DNA of 64,000 bases. Source: Amyloporia xantha. Lineage: Eukaryota > Basidiomycota > Agaricomycetes > Polyporales > Adustoporiaceae. A model generated the notes under the pieces. The model made no database searches, had not been told where the DNA came from, and was given only the letters and a program-made list of their open reading frames with translations. This document shows, piece by piece, positions 37,124-49,218 of the stretch. Position 1 is the first letter of the stretch, and each line of letters starts with the position of its first letter. Location of the stretch: NCBI GenBank assembly GCA_036971615.1, contig JAYKKR010000032.1:1-64000 (forward strand), written 5' to 3'. The position numbers were made by a program, and so were the translations under genes.

Positions 37124-40100
37124 TCAACCTTCTCCGGTGCGCCTCCCCCTCCTTTCTGACGGCTCAATACCCACTAAAACCTCAGATTTGCCTCTCGTCC
37201 AGTTTGGAGGCAGACTGTTCTCATTTTTGAGTACGCCTTCCCAGGTACGTTCTACCAGGTTTGGCCGCAGGGCTTTCGTGCCGTACTTGGCACTGTTCGT
37301 CATTTGGCAGTCTAGCGCGAGTCTGTCATTGACAGCGTTCAACCAGCGGGTTTCTATTTCCTGTGTGGTCGCCGGCGGTTGGTTCGGGTTCTCTGCCCCT
37401 CCAATGACATGTTCGCATCGTAGCTTCCATATTAGATATGCCGATTCTGACATGATAATTCGGTATAGTCTGGCATCGCCGGTCTTGGGCTTGCCTTTCC
37501 CATTCTTGAACGGTGCTATCGGGCTGCTGAGGACCGCTCCCAGGGATGGCCTCGGCCATTTTTTATTCTTCCGTTTCCAGAGTTTTTTCGCTAAACTCCA
37601 TACTTGTTCTTGCCCCGGGGCTTCGCACTCAGAGAGAATGTGCTCCATCGACTCTATCTGACCACAGCGCGCGCATTCATGGCGTGCTTGGAGTTCGTCG
37701 CTGTATCCGGGTCGTTGCCAATTTGTCCCGACCATGTATGCATCGTGCATGGCCATCCACAGGAAGTATCTGACTTCTCGTCTTATATCTTTGTGTCTGA
37801 TTCCCTTCCAGATTTGCGCCTCTGCTGGGGTTTCTTCGAAGAATGCCTCAATGTTGTTGATCGCACGGATCATGATGTCCCGGGTGCGTCGCCGTTGCTC
37901 ATATTTGAGCATTTCGAGCTCGCGGATGCCCTGGTAGGCAAGTTTTTGTGTCATTACTCGTAGCTTCGCGCCGCTAACTTTTAGGGTCACTGCGGTGCTT
38001 AGATCTATCTCATCTGGTACTGGTTTCCTTGCTCCTTCACCGGCTAGTTTGTCAGCACCTTCGTTGAGCTGGTGGCCTTGGTGACCCTTTACCCACCGGA
38101 AGATGGTAGGGAGTGGGCGGGTTCGAAGGTTTCCAATCATCGCGCGGATGATCGTAGCATTTGCTACTCCTATGTAACCTCTGTCTTCGTGGTCCTGCCT
38201 CCGCTCGTTTGCTTCATCAATTGAGTATTTGGAGTCACTTATGATCAGCATTAGATTTTGTGTGTCTGTTCTCCGGCCGGCTTCCGACACTGCCACTAAC
38301 TCTCCGGTTTGGTTTGACTGTGTTATTGTGGTGGGGAGGCGAAGGGCAAAGTTTTCATTCTGACCTTCTCCCACATAGCCTCCTGCTCCCGCTTGAGCGT
38401 TTGCTTTGCCATTGTTGTAGCATGAGCCGTCAGTCGCTATCGTGAGGAGCTGTCCCTGTGCTTGGGGCAGTACCGCTTGGTGAGTTGTGTTTTGGGTCTC
38501 GCCGCTCGTGAAGACTCGGAAAATCTCCGTGAGGTCTCCTCTCGTCGTTATCCTTCCGTCAAAAATGGAGTAGTGCTCCTCTTGGAGGAGGCTCAACTCT
38601 ACATTGGTGAGGAGTACATCATGCTCCTGATCCTCAGGTTTTGGTTTTCGGGGGTCCCATTTCTCTGGGAGTAAGTCTAACAGCTCTTTTGCTCGCGCGA
38701 AACATGCGTGCGGGTTCACACATGCTGTAGACTGACGTGTCGCACTGCAGGCTGCGCATGCACAGTTTCCCCTAGGTCTGTGTTGGGGCTCGCCAAGGTT
38801 CGTAGCTACAGCTTCTGCCTGCCCTACTGTTTTGACTCCATGAATGTTCTGAAGGCATTGGCTCGCCTTTGAATGTTGTATTCATCGGAGTCGTTTGTCG
38901 GCTTCTCCGTGGTACCAGATTGGCATGCTTCGCAGGATCGCTCGTTCGAAGGCCAGTCCTTCTCGGCGTACACCAAAAGCTTTGGCCGTGTCCAACATCC
39001 TTTTTAGCCTTTGCGGAAGCGCAGTAAGCTTCACTTTCCAGGATTGGAGGAAGATATTACTGCGTAGGTGTTGTGGGACTTTCTCTTCCGTCTTCGGTGC
39101 CGCTTTCGCTAATATGGCATCCGCAACGAAAGCCCAGAGAGCGCGGTCGGGTCCCAGGTTTAGGTAATCCTTGACCCAGGTTATGTCAATTGCCCGATTC
39201 CGCGCTCTAATGTCTAAAACAGCTCTGCCTCCCTGGGTAATTGGAGCATGTAGCGTATGCTTATTTACCGGGGTTTGTTTTTTCTCCGCCCACATGAAGG
39301 TGCGGATGCGTTTTTCCAACTTGTCTTCGACGTGTTTAGGCATCCCCTGGACTTTGGTCAGGTACTGGGTTGTGCCGCCAATATGCATCTGAACAATGTG
39401 CCGTCTGCCCTCCATCGTCGGGTGTCGCTGATCCCAGCGGGCGAGGGTAGCGTCTATCTTCTCGAGTATCGGTGTCCACACACCTCCTTCGTCTATCTCG
39501 TTTCCGTGCCAGGCTCCCAGGATTCGTACCGCCTCTCCATCCTGGGCGATTCGTATATGTCCAGGGAGTGTTTCCCCCCCTGGGGATGGGGTTCGTGTGG
39601 TTATGAGATGTTGCCGGTAGTCAGGGCGACCGATAGGTATGATTTCCGTTTTTTCTTTGTTGAATCTTGCACCTGAGGCCGTACACCAGACATCTAGGAT
39701 TGCCATTAGATCTGAGAATTTGTCTCCTTTGTGGAGGAAAGTCGTGGTGTCGTCTGCAAAAAGTGTGGCTATGAGTCTTTCATCTGCACCTGGTATGTTG
39801 TAGCCTCTCAGATTGGACGCTCGTAGGGATGCTGCGAGCGGCTCTATTGCTAGGTCAAAGAGGAGGCATGAGAGCGGGTCGCCCTGTCGGACGCCTCTAG
39901 TGATCCTGTATGGTGAGCTGAGGAAGCCGTTTATCATGACTCTGGTTTCTGCGTTCTCATAGAGAGTTTTAACAGAGTTTATAAAAATATCCGGGATATT
40001 AAACTTCCTTAGTGTCTCCCAGAGGTACGTGTGTGATATTTTATCGTACGCTTTCTCCTGGTCGAGAGCAATTATCATCCCGTCTTCGTCTTCTTCTGGG

Positions 40101-42493
40101 TCAGCCGATGCGGCCCTTTCCATAATCATATGTGTGAGCTGTGTGTGGTTATGGATCTGTCGTCCTGGTACGAAACCGGCCTGAGATTTGTGTATCAGGT
40201 CTGGGGCGGCTTCCGCTAGTTTTGCCGTCAGGGCCTTAGTGTATAGCTTATAGTCCGTGTTCAGGAGCGTGATGGGCCGGTAGTTAGCGATGTCTGTCCT
40301 ATCTTTCTTTTTGAAAATGGGACACATCCAGCCTTCCGCAAAATTTGTCGTTTTGTCGACGCCATATAGTTGAATGTCATTGAAGGCCCTCGTTAGGAGG
40401 TCAAGTACGTCGGGAAGGTCTTCTTCCTCCTCATCCGATTCACTGCTGTCGGGGTCCGCAGCTACTGACTGTTTCTGTAACTCAACCCAGGCCCCATATG
40501 TGAACCCGTCGGTCCCGGCTGCGCTGTCTTTGTCCGAGACTTTTAGGGCACGTTGGAGGTCTTCGCGCTGTATGAGACCTTTAAGGTGGACTATTTGTTC
40601 CGGTGTCAGGGACTTGTGTATGTTGTTGAGTACATGTGTCTCTGCCCCAATCCTTTTTATGGTGTCTCGTTCGAGGCCTTGCGTTTGGAGTTTTTCATGG
40701 TAATTTCTCGCCAGTTCTGCCATTTTGGCCGAGTTCTTTTCGTATGTCGGTTCCGGTTCCAGTAGCCGATCATAATCATGGTCTGGCTGTGGGTGCTTCA
40801 AGGCGTATATCAGGTCGCGTGGTTTTTTCTCCTTTCCAAGCCTGCACCAGCCTTTGCACAGGGTCTCACCCTCTAGGCGGTTCTTGATTTTTACATCTCG
40901 TCGCTGTTGTGCGTGGTGTTTGCTTTCTAGCATTGTTAGGCGTTCGGTAAGACGCGCCGTTTCTGCCTTCTGATCTGTTTCGGGCAGTAATGTGTCGTTC
41001 AGGGTCTGTTGAAGGGCCTGTTTCGTGCTGCTGATGTCTCTTGTGAGCATTGGGACTATCTTCCTCTGCCGCTTTATCGCTTCCGCCCTGATATCCATTT
41101 TTAGGTTGTGGAGGATACGTTGAGGGTTGTTCTCTTCTGAGCGCCCTCCATTTAGGTCTAGAAGGGCCGTCGCCGCTTTGCGTGTTCGTTCTCGGATGTA
41201 TTTCCGCATGAGTTTGTCCTTTAGGACAAAAGTCGGTATGGTGCGTCGTCCGGTTCCTATCCATGGTGCATTTCCGGATGCCACCTTTACAGAGATCATC
41301 ATATGGTCAGTACCCGGGATGCCGGAAGGGTGGCATTCCCATTCTCGCGAGGTTATACTGATGCCCTCTGTTGCATAGATTCTGTCAATCCTTGATTGAG
41401 AGCCCGTTGCTTTCTGATAAAAGGTGAACATTTTTTCCGTCGGGTTCAGATGTCGCCATTCGTCCTGTAGGTGTAGGTACGATTTAAGCTCATTTAGTTT
41501 GTCGACTGGCCCATTTGGGTCTCGGTGTGATGGCATTCGATCTATGGATTCTTCCACTAGATTGAAGTCACCGAGCATAATGTCGGGGTGGGCCACTTTC
41601 CGATTCTCTGGCCGTTGATAAAATTCTAGGATATCTTCCCATAGGAATTCATTATGAGCATGGTCATTTGGTGCATATATGCCCAGTATGGTGAGTGTTT
41701 CGTCATGTTTAAGGTGTAGTTGAATTTGAATTGCTCGTCCTTCGCATAAGATTGTTGTCTCGGCATTGTCTGCATCGAGCATCTCCCGGTTTAGGACTAC
41801 TGCGACGCCCCCTTTTGCAGTTGGGTTTTCCGGGTCACCCGAGGCAAAAACTCGCAGTCGCTGGGAGAAGAGTTGTTCGACCTTTTTTCGTCGGTCTTCG
41901 TCCATGTGGGCTTCCTGTACTATTAGGACACCGATACGGTTGTTCCGCATGAGTTGGTTAACATGTAACCATTTGTTGTTAGGGTTGTACAAATTTTCGC
42001 TACCGAAGCCTCGTATATTGAGAGATGCGATTTTTACTGCGGCACGGACCGTTTTGTGGGTCTGGTGGGCGCGTTTCTGTTTGTGTCGCGTCCCAGTTGG
42101 GGGGGCGTTTATGGGGTTGGAGGTTCCCGCGCTTTGGTGGCGTCGCGTCTGCGAGGCTCTGTGTCCCCCTTGACGGTTGAGAACGTTGGGAGTTCTCTCG
42201 GCCTGTGGCCTGTCTGGCGCGACTCGCGCTCCCATGGCGATGCCTGGGATCAGACCCTGTGGGCCTGACTCTCGTTGGGGAGCGCATTGCTCTCCGCCGC
42301 TCGTACTGGCGACATCTGGGTCCCGGGCGGGGTGCTGGGAGTGCAGATTTTGAGGGGGGCGGTCATCGCCTGACAAGCTAGGGGGTTGGCCCCGGCGCCC
42401 GTTCAGGCTCGCGCCGTTCCTCTCCGTGGATCCCGCCTGCCGTAGTCTGATCCCCGTCGACGGTGAGTCGGCCGGCGGTTGAGCCTGACTCAC
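37124..42493 (-). pseudogene. LINE ORF2: endonuclease, reverse transcriptase, RNase H (one nonsense codon)
   Basis: About 1789 codons in one frame, interrupted only by TGA at 38882-38884. Part 1 (38882-42493, 1203 aa): a Pro/Gln-rich leader, then an apurinic-type endonuclease (SLNIRGFG, QEAHMD, MLGDFNLVEES, SRIDRIYA, GTDHMMIS) and a reverse transcriptase (WMCPIFKKKDR, NYRPITLLNTDYKLYTK, QAGFVPGRQ, TRGVRQGDPLSCLLFD, LFADDTT). Part 2 (37124-38881): CACAACSATRQSTAC, then RNase H with its four acidic positions in IATDGSC, QTGELVAV, IISDSKYS and GADKLAGEG. Every catalytic motif checked is present. TGA follows CGA and could come from a CGA codon by C-to-T change. Confidence 0.9.
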
Positions 42494-43035
42494 CTCGGGG
42501 GGTCAGGCTTTCGTCTTCACCGATGCCGTTACGTTCGTTCCGTCTTGTATTGATATTCGTCTGTTGTGAGTAGTTAGTAGCGTTGATTGGGGGCCCTCTC
42601 TTCGGCTTGCCAGGCCGCCGGGAGTTGCTGTTGCTGCCGGGTTTCCAAACAGTCCTCATCGTTCGGGGGGAGTGCTCTGGTCTCCAACCCTTCCCGACTT
42701 CGGTTCGTCAAGCGAAAGCCTGACACGGTGCTGCCTGAGACCACCGTTTCCTCCTGGTTGCTTTCCTGTCCATTCCAAAGGAACGTCAGTATATTAGGCT
42801 TCCAGGTGCGTCTTTCCGCGGCTCGTGGATGTCGAAGCTCACGTTCGGACGACTTACTTCAATTGCACCAGACTGCGGCCGCACTGGCCTTTGGCTTGTT
42901 TACTGTTCCATGAGGGGGGAGGGGATGGGAGGATAAAAGCGCAAGGCAATGGAATAGTACAGGTACGGTAAGGTACAAAGAAAGATATGACGCATATGCC
43001 GTACGGGCGGGTATGTACACAGTCCTTAATGAAAC

Positions 43036-44541
43036 CTACTTCCGCGGCTTTTGCCCCTGCGGCCCAGCGCGCTTCGGTCTGGACGGTTTCCCGCCCTTTG
43101 CATTCGTCTTCTTGACGAGCTCAGCGTGCTTCTCTACCCCATCGTGCTTCGGCCCGAACCATCCGTCGGTCTTAAAGAAGGGACAGTCGTAAGCGGGGTG
43201 GGTGACGGCTTTGCATAGTTGGCATGTAACGCTTCCTGCGCGGATGAGGAGTACCATGTTTACCCAGTATTGGGTCATGCGAACTATCGTCAGGTACTCA
43301 CCAAGCTCCGTCTCGGTTGTGGCGATGGGTCGTCCTCTGAGCTGCACGACGGTCGCCGGCTGTCCCTTCGCGTCGGTGTTATCGAAGAAGGTTAGCGTGA
43401 AAGTATTTGTAGCATGCACTGCGTGCTCATTAATGTCGCCTGGTACTCCCTGCTTGGTGAGGACCCGGGTGACATGCTGACGGAAGATGTCGTCCATCCA
43501 AAGTGTCTTCTTGATCGTTGACAGGATGTCACCCTCGTTTTCCTTGTCGACCGCGTCACCCTTGAAATTGCAGAGGACCCAGGACGGGGTCTCTGCCTCG
43601 ATTTTGAGGACACTAAAGGTCAGTTCTTTGCTGACGGCGAAAGTTTGCTGATACAGCAGATACTTCCATAAATGTTCCGACCCTCCGCGGAGGAACATTG
43701 CCCAGGGCAAGGCGTACTTGTCTCGAGTGCCGCCTTTCCTTGTGCCGGTAGGCATGATAACCTGGATTCCTTCCGTGTCCGGGTTTTTGTTGTCTTGCGC
43801 GCGGAGGGCGGCCTCCACCTGCGTAGGTGTGCCCGACTCGATTATTGCTGCGAGGGTTTCGTCGGCGATGTCCCTAGCTTCGATGTCGGCAAAACGGAGG
43901 GTTTTGAGGAAGGTGAGGACGTCTCGTCCCGTCTTCGGGTGATCCCTGTAGAAAACATGCCCAGCCCCGTATGGGACGATCGCTAGGAAGCCGGCTGGGG
44001 CACTCCTGATTTCTACGGCTTGTTCTTCTCGTAGATCGGCTATGAGTGTTCCGAGGGGGATATAAAGACGTTCGAAGACGGCGTCGGTAAAGGCGACGCG
44101 TGACTTGGGGATAGTCGGGGTAGGGTCCTCGTCCCTCGTTTGGCGACGGTGGGGGTCGTCGGCCGTGCCCTCGGGCGTGGCAAGAGGGTTCGGCCACGAA
44201 TAGGTGTGCTTGTCGAGGGGTACCATGGTGGCACGTTTCGGGAGGCCTCGCATTTCGCGTGGGTTCATTACGGAGTCCTCGTCTACAAGGGTGGAGGGGT
44301 GCTCACGAGGTGGTTCTTTGTCTAACTGAGCAGTTCTCTCTCCGTCGACGAGTCGCGAACGCTTCGCGCGATGGTCTGGCGTGCTTGGGGTCGGCGTAGG
44401 TTCCGTGCGGGAAGGCGTAGGGCCACTGGCCGTCGTTGAGCTCGGGAGCCTTCCTGGAGTAGACTCTCTTTGAGTCACCGCGGTGCTCGAAGGTGCTGAT
44501 TCCTTGGGGGAGGCTGGTGTGTCTTTCGAGGGAGTCGGCAT
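43036..44541 (-). CDS. LINE ORF1, gag-like RNA-binding protein (501 aa)
   Basis: A nucleic-acid-binding chaperone of the retrotransposon particle. The first 150 residues are Pro/Ser/Thr-rich and probably disordered (MPTPSKDTPASPKESAPSS). The middle is a folded region (RVAFTDAVFERLYIPLGTL, PAGFLAIVPYGAGHVFYRDH). Near the C-terminus is a CCHC zinc knuckle, CQLCKAVTHPAYDC, followed by a basic tail (GGKPSRPKRAGPQGQKPRK). The frame is intact from ATG to stop. Confidence 0.85.
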   Translation of the reverse strand: MPTPSKDTPASPKESAPSSTAVTQRESTPGRLPSSTTASGPTPSRTEPTPTPSTPDHRAKRSRLVDGERTAQLDKEPPREHPSTLVDEDSVMNPREMRGLPKRATMVPLDKHTYSWPNPLATPEGTADDPHRRQTRDEDPTPTIPKSRVAFTDAVFERLYIPLGTLIADLREEQAVEIRSAPAGFLAIVPYGAGHVFYRDHPKTGRDVLTFLKTLRFADIEARDIADETLAAIIESGTPTQVEAALRAQDNKNPDTEGIQVIMPTGTRKGGTRDKYALPWAMFLRGGSEHLWKYLLYQQTFAVSKELTFSVLKIEAETPSWVLCNFKGDAVDKENEGDILSTIKKTLWMDDIFRQHVTRVLTKQGVPGDINEHAVHATNTFTLTFFDNTDAKGQPATVVQLRGRPIATTETELGEYLTIVRMTQYWVNMVLLIRAGSVTCQLCKAVTHPAYDCPFFKTDGWFGPKHDGVEKHAELVKKTNAKGGKPSRPKRAGPQGQKPRK

Positions 44542-45294
44542 GGCGGGGTGGTTATATGCTCAAAAGGGGCGGATGAAGGGTGGGTGGTCACGGCAGTTGT
44601 TAGTGGGTCTGTGGAAGTGGGCTGTCGAGGCCACTCGCCTTTCAACCTGTTTTGGAGTGGCCCTAGGGGCGTTCGCGTGGCTGGTCGTATTGTCTTACGT
44701 TCCTTTGTGCCGCAGGTGTAGCTTCTGCATTGTCGCTTTGACTTCGCGCTTTGGCCTCCTGGTGGCGGCGGTGGCTCGGTGTTTGGCGCTGGCGGGCAGA
44801 CTGCGTTGGGGTTGCGCTCGTCGTTGGACGGGCATCCTCTAGAACTAGGAGTGTCTTGCGCGATTCTCGGACATGTTTGTCTAGAGTCTGGTGGAGGCGT
44901 TTGAGTGGCCGCGTGAAGGCCACAAAATGGTCACTTCACGGGTTCGTCGTGTCTGGTAGCATGGTCGTTTCATTCGCAGTGACACTCAGGACGAAGTCTG
45001 GGGCGACTTTGTTGCTCGTAGGGCATAAGTCTCTGCTCTGTGGTAGCTATGTACATAGGTGGTGCGGGGTGCTATCCTCAGGGTTGGTTCCCTCGCCGCT
45101 CTCTGCGGCGGTGGCCGCCCACTGCGTGCCACTCGTCGAGTCGTCTTTCTCGACTGGCGTCGCACTGACACCATTTCCCCTCGAGTGAACGAGACGCGGA
45201 CGGCTGTTGGTTTCCCTGCCAAGCAGGTACTCATCCCCTGGGCCACGAAGAGGCCAGCCGTCGAACGCACCAGGATGGTGGTGGTTCTAGTCCA

Positions 45295-45314
45295 AGGGTT
45301 CCCTCCAATTCTTT
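45295..45314. repeat. target-site duplication of the LINE, right copy
   Basis: Identical to 36866-36885. Sequence to its right was the original upstream region of UstYa 2 before the insertion. Confidence 0.85.
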
Positions 45315-46485
45315 CACCGCCCCCGATCCAGATCGTATTCCCGGGCGCGGCCATCGGCCTTTACCGACCATCTGTGATTGATGGCACGTGATCGTACGGG
45401 CGCGCATTCGTGGCGTGTCTCCCTTGCTAAGTTCATCACCTCGGTCACTCCCTCGCTCGCGCGTTGCTCTATCTCTGGGCAGTTGTACCTACTCGATTAC
45501 CACAATCTGTACTTCATTTGGACAGTCACACGCTCGGTATCTGTGGCAATGCTTTGGAACCAAAACGCTAGCTCCGTGTCTTACGCCAGACCTACGTGGC
45601 CTCATTTAAGTTCCAGCTGCTGCCGATTCCCTGCATTTTATTGGAGCAGCTCGACAGCGCGTGGTATCAGATGATGTGCCAGTGCGTCGCTCAAACTTGG
45701 CCTAGTCGAGTCTATCCGGAGCCACATCTGCTCAAGCTCATCCGGACGTCCACATGCCTTCCTCTCCCGTGAAAGTGGCTCGGCCTGTCTCGATTCTGCC
45801 CGCTGTCATTCCCTGGGACGAATTGTGGCAAACCGTGGGCGGTACCTGAGCACTTTTACCCCGGCGGTACATGGAAGATAAGTACGAATGGGGGCGATGG
45901 CAATTTCCGCTGTCCTCTGATGACGAAATCATCCGATCAGGAATTGATGATGGCTTCATGGCCTCGTGTCGTAAAACTTGTGTCGACGGATCCCACTCGC
46001 CGACGCCCTCGGACGCTTACACTGGCCGACCTGAAAAACTATCTTGCTCATGCAGTCCAATCAATGCCATCTTTCATGCATCTTCCGATGAGGTTCACCA
46101 TAGCATCATGTCTTACCATGTCAGTCAGATCATCGTGGGTCTGCCTATGATCGCTGTTGAGGAATCAAAGTCCCTCTTCTATTCTGATTGATATTGCACA
46201 ATTTTCTGACTTGCCAACGTGAACTCCAGATCTTGGAGTGTGGTGCCCAGCAGTTAGAGTGGCCGTGGCTTTCCTACGCCGTGAACCGACATTCGCCAAT
46301 CCTCATGGCATCCCTGGGAAGACATCTATCGGATACGGTGATCACGCGGACATGCGAGCGCTGGTGTCTCTACATTCATACCATGATCTGACTTCACGCC
46401 CTGATTGCTGCTGTTGATAACCCGCGTCTGTCTGCAATCGACTTGCGGAACCAGCCCCAGCTCCTTCCTGTCTGCTCTGCCCACC
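45315..46485. other. displaced upstream region of UstYa 2 and 5' region of the first seven-helix gene
   Basis: Short frames only; 45871-46191 (+) has no motif. The last 100 bp resembles the same region before the second seven-helix gene (shared TGATCTGAC and CCAGCCCCAGCTCCTTC-type words), so the duplication includes some promoter sequence. Confidence 0.45.
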
Positions 46486-47736
46486 ATGTCGACCAAAGTC
46501 TTTGAGCATGCCTACTACATCGGCAACTACATGAGCGGTATCCTCTATGGTGAGAGTGATTCTACCCTGCTGCGGGCACGCAGCAGGCATGGCCACATAC
46601 TGACCGTCGTGGGCATACAGGCGTGGAGCTGGTCATGTACTTCCACACCCTGAGGGCGTTGTTCACCAAGACAGACCGCCGAAGGAGCGACCGATTCTTC
46701 ATCGGTTATACCACGCTTCTTCTGGTGCTGCTCACCCTCGATATCTCCACCGATGCAGTATGGGGAGAAAATATGTGGATAACGGACCGCGACAAGCCTG
46801 GAGGACCCCCCATGTTTATCGCGACCTCGCTCAACGTGTGGTACCAAATTCTGGGGTCCACCGCGGCTGTCGCCCTCGTCTTCCTTAGTGACGCGCTGCT
46901 GGTGAGCCGTTTCGCTATGTCCAGGCTGTGTCCCCCAAACTCACGTTACTGCAGCTGTACCGCACGTTTGTTATTTGGAGCTCAAAGCGCTGGATCATCG
47001 TCGTGCCTGTCCTGATCTATCTCGGCGCGTTCTGTGAGTTTGCAACGTGAAATTCGCACCGCCGTCTCATTACTGATCGTGTGGGTGCCAGCCATGGCCG
47101 TCTGTGAGCTGGTCGAGGGGTTCGAGCCCGGAGGCTATTTCTTCGCACGGGAGGCTGTCAACTTCGGTATCCCGTACTACGCCATGACGATCAGCCTCAA
47201 CATCATCCTTACTGCGCTGATCTGCGGACGCCTGTTCTACCTGTCCAAGTGGGTGCGCAGCGCAATGGGCGAGGAGAACGCGAAGCTGTACACCGGCATC
47301 ATGGCGATCCTCGTCGAGAGCGCTGCCCCGTACAGTCTTATTGGCCTTATGTTCCTCATCCCGTACGGATACGGAAGCGACACCTCGAACGCATTCGGCC
47401 AAGTCTGGGCTAAAGTCACGGTGCGTTTTGTGTCATCTCCTCCCTACTGCGCGCCCAACTCACATTCTCCACCCGCAGTGTCTCGCCCCGCAGCTGATCG
47501 TCTACCGCGTCGTGACCCGGTCTGCATGGGACCGGAACACGATCCACGGCGCCACGCGGACGATGGAATTCGCGCTCCCGAAGCAGGCCACGACGACGAT
47601 GTCGCAGAGCGGCGTCACCGGCTCGAGCAACCCGTACTCGAGCGGGACCCTGCTCGCGATGTCGTCCGGGACGAAGGGGTCGGGCAAGTGGAGCAGCGAC
47701 CACAGTCTGAAGAACATGGCCGGGACGGACGTGTAA
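46486..47736 (+). CDS. seven-helix membrane protein, tandem copy 1 (336 aa)
   Basis: Function unknown; the layout is receptor-like, but no ligand or partner is implied. Five exons (46486-46549, 46621-46901, 46955-47033, 47092-47420, 47479-47736) sum to 1011 nt in frame. Seven hydrophobic stretches are visible: SGILYGVELVMYFHTL, FFIGYTTLLLVLLTLD, ILGSTAAVALVFLSDALL, WIIVVPVLIYLGAF, YYAMTISLNIILTALICG, PYSLIGLMFLIPYG and a last one around CLAPQLIVYRVV. The C-tail is Ser/Thr/Gly-rich and hydrophilic. An extracellular N-terminus is likely. It is nearly identical in structure to the next gene. Confidence 0.85.
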
Positions 47737-49218
47737 GAGGGTGGCTCGTGCTGTGTGCTGTGCGCTGTGCTGTGTCGCCTCGACGATGGTCCGGGCCATC
47801 CGGGCCTGGTATGCGTCGCCGTGTCGCGCATGCTGTATCCTTACTAGATTTGCTGTACTCTTTCGATTTATCGAGAGGAGTTCAGTGTTTGAGGCCGTCC
47901 CTCGGGACTGGGGCCTTAGTGACTTATCGGGTATCTAAACATTTTCTGTATGATTTTTCTCCGTGTACATAATTCTAATGCTGTCACCTTGCAACTGCAG
48001 CTCCTCCGCCGCCGAGTCGCTCGTTTAATTATTGCTCACTGTCGTTACAGAAAAAGGCCTGTGCCAAATGGTCAAATATGACTATCGTGTTGTCCCCCCT
48101 TGTTTGCGAGACGAAACTTGAAAGTCCTGCTGCGGGTGGGTTGGGCTGTCGGAGAAACAACTGAGCGTCACATTTGCGAGACGTGCTGAGTAGACAAGCG
48201 CAACAGTGTTTGACTTGAGCAACTAAAGAAAGTAGCTCTACGCCGGTGAAGGTGAAGCTCGAGTACGACAACGGACGGTAGCGTTGTATATATATGCTGG
48301 ACAGTGGAAGAGTAAACACGAGCGCAAGTCACTGGGTGCCACAGATCCCTCGAGTAGGATAGGTTCTCGGACACGCCAGGAGACGGTGCACAGCCCGAGC
48401 GTTGGCCGAGGCTGTAGGCCTGCATGTACGTCACCAGCAGTGATTCACCCGGGCCCACTGCATCCATTTCCTGCAACCTATCGCAAAACAAATTAGATCT
48501 GTATGTTCGCAGGATGGTCACTATGGATATCGTGTCTCAACTAAGCGATGTCTACACGTATCGCGGAGATTTGGCCTCTTGTGCTTATGGAGCCGGTCCA
48601 ACTCAGACAGTCTTGCTTCTGACCTCGCGTTTGAACACGCTTTCTCACAGAATCTTACAGCTCTTTTTACATAGAGGGTTAGCAAATAGCTGAGGGTATT
48701 AGATATCAAAGTAATGGAAATTTGGACAAGTTGTTTCAGTGAGACAGGCAGGTGTCCGAGGTGATGTCCAATATTAGTACTTTTCACCCAGTGAGACGCT
48801 TTGTCGAAACTTTCGCTGTTCGATGGCCTGTGTGAGAAGTGACAGATCATCGATCAGGTACCGCGTGACAAAGTATAGAGAGAGGTCACTCAGAGGTGCC
48901 TGTGACGCGTGACAGAACACCAGGTCATCTGTGTACTGGATCTGGTGCACGTGATGCAATTTAGATCCGTCGCATACTTTCGTATCATGGTATGTTACAA
49001 AAGATCGCATTGCATGGACGCTGGGATAAAGCTCCTCTTCCGCCGGCCGACTGGGTGTGTAGGAGATTGACTAAGGTCATAACAGTCAAAGGACACATTT
49101 CACATTCATGTCATGATCTGACAATATGGTGCCCTGATTAATGATGCTGGTGATAACCTACGCCTGTTAAGTTCAATCATCTCACGAAACAAGCCCCAGC
49201 TCCTTCGCCCCGCCCACC
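47737..49218. other. spacer between the two seven-helix genes
   Basis: No gene supported. A TATATATATG at 48288-48297 is not followed by a convincing exon. Confidence 0.4.

Larger units (their letters stand above)
36886..45294 (-). mobile_element. full-length non-LTR retrotransposon (LINE, Tad-like clade)
   Basis: About 8.4 kb, minus strand, with all the parts of an autonomous LINE: a 5' UTR of about 750 bp, ORF1 (gag-like, zinc knuckle), a 0.5 kb spacer, ORF2 with endonuclease, reverse transcriptase and RNase H, a 210-bp 3' UTR and a 31-A tail. A 20-bp direct repeat flanks it. Endonuclease plus RT plus RNase H with a separate zinc-knuckle ORF1 is the layout of fungal Tad elements. The 3' UTR holds a perfect 9-1-9 inverted repeat at 36924-36942. 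It inserted 159 bp upstream of UstYa 2. ORF2 has a single in-frame TGA, so this copy may need another copy to move. Confidence 0.93.
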
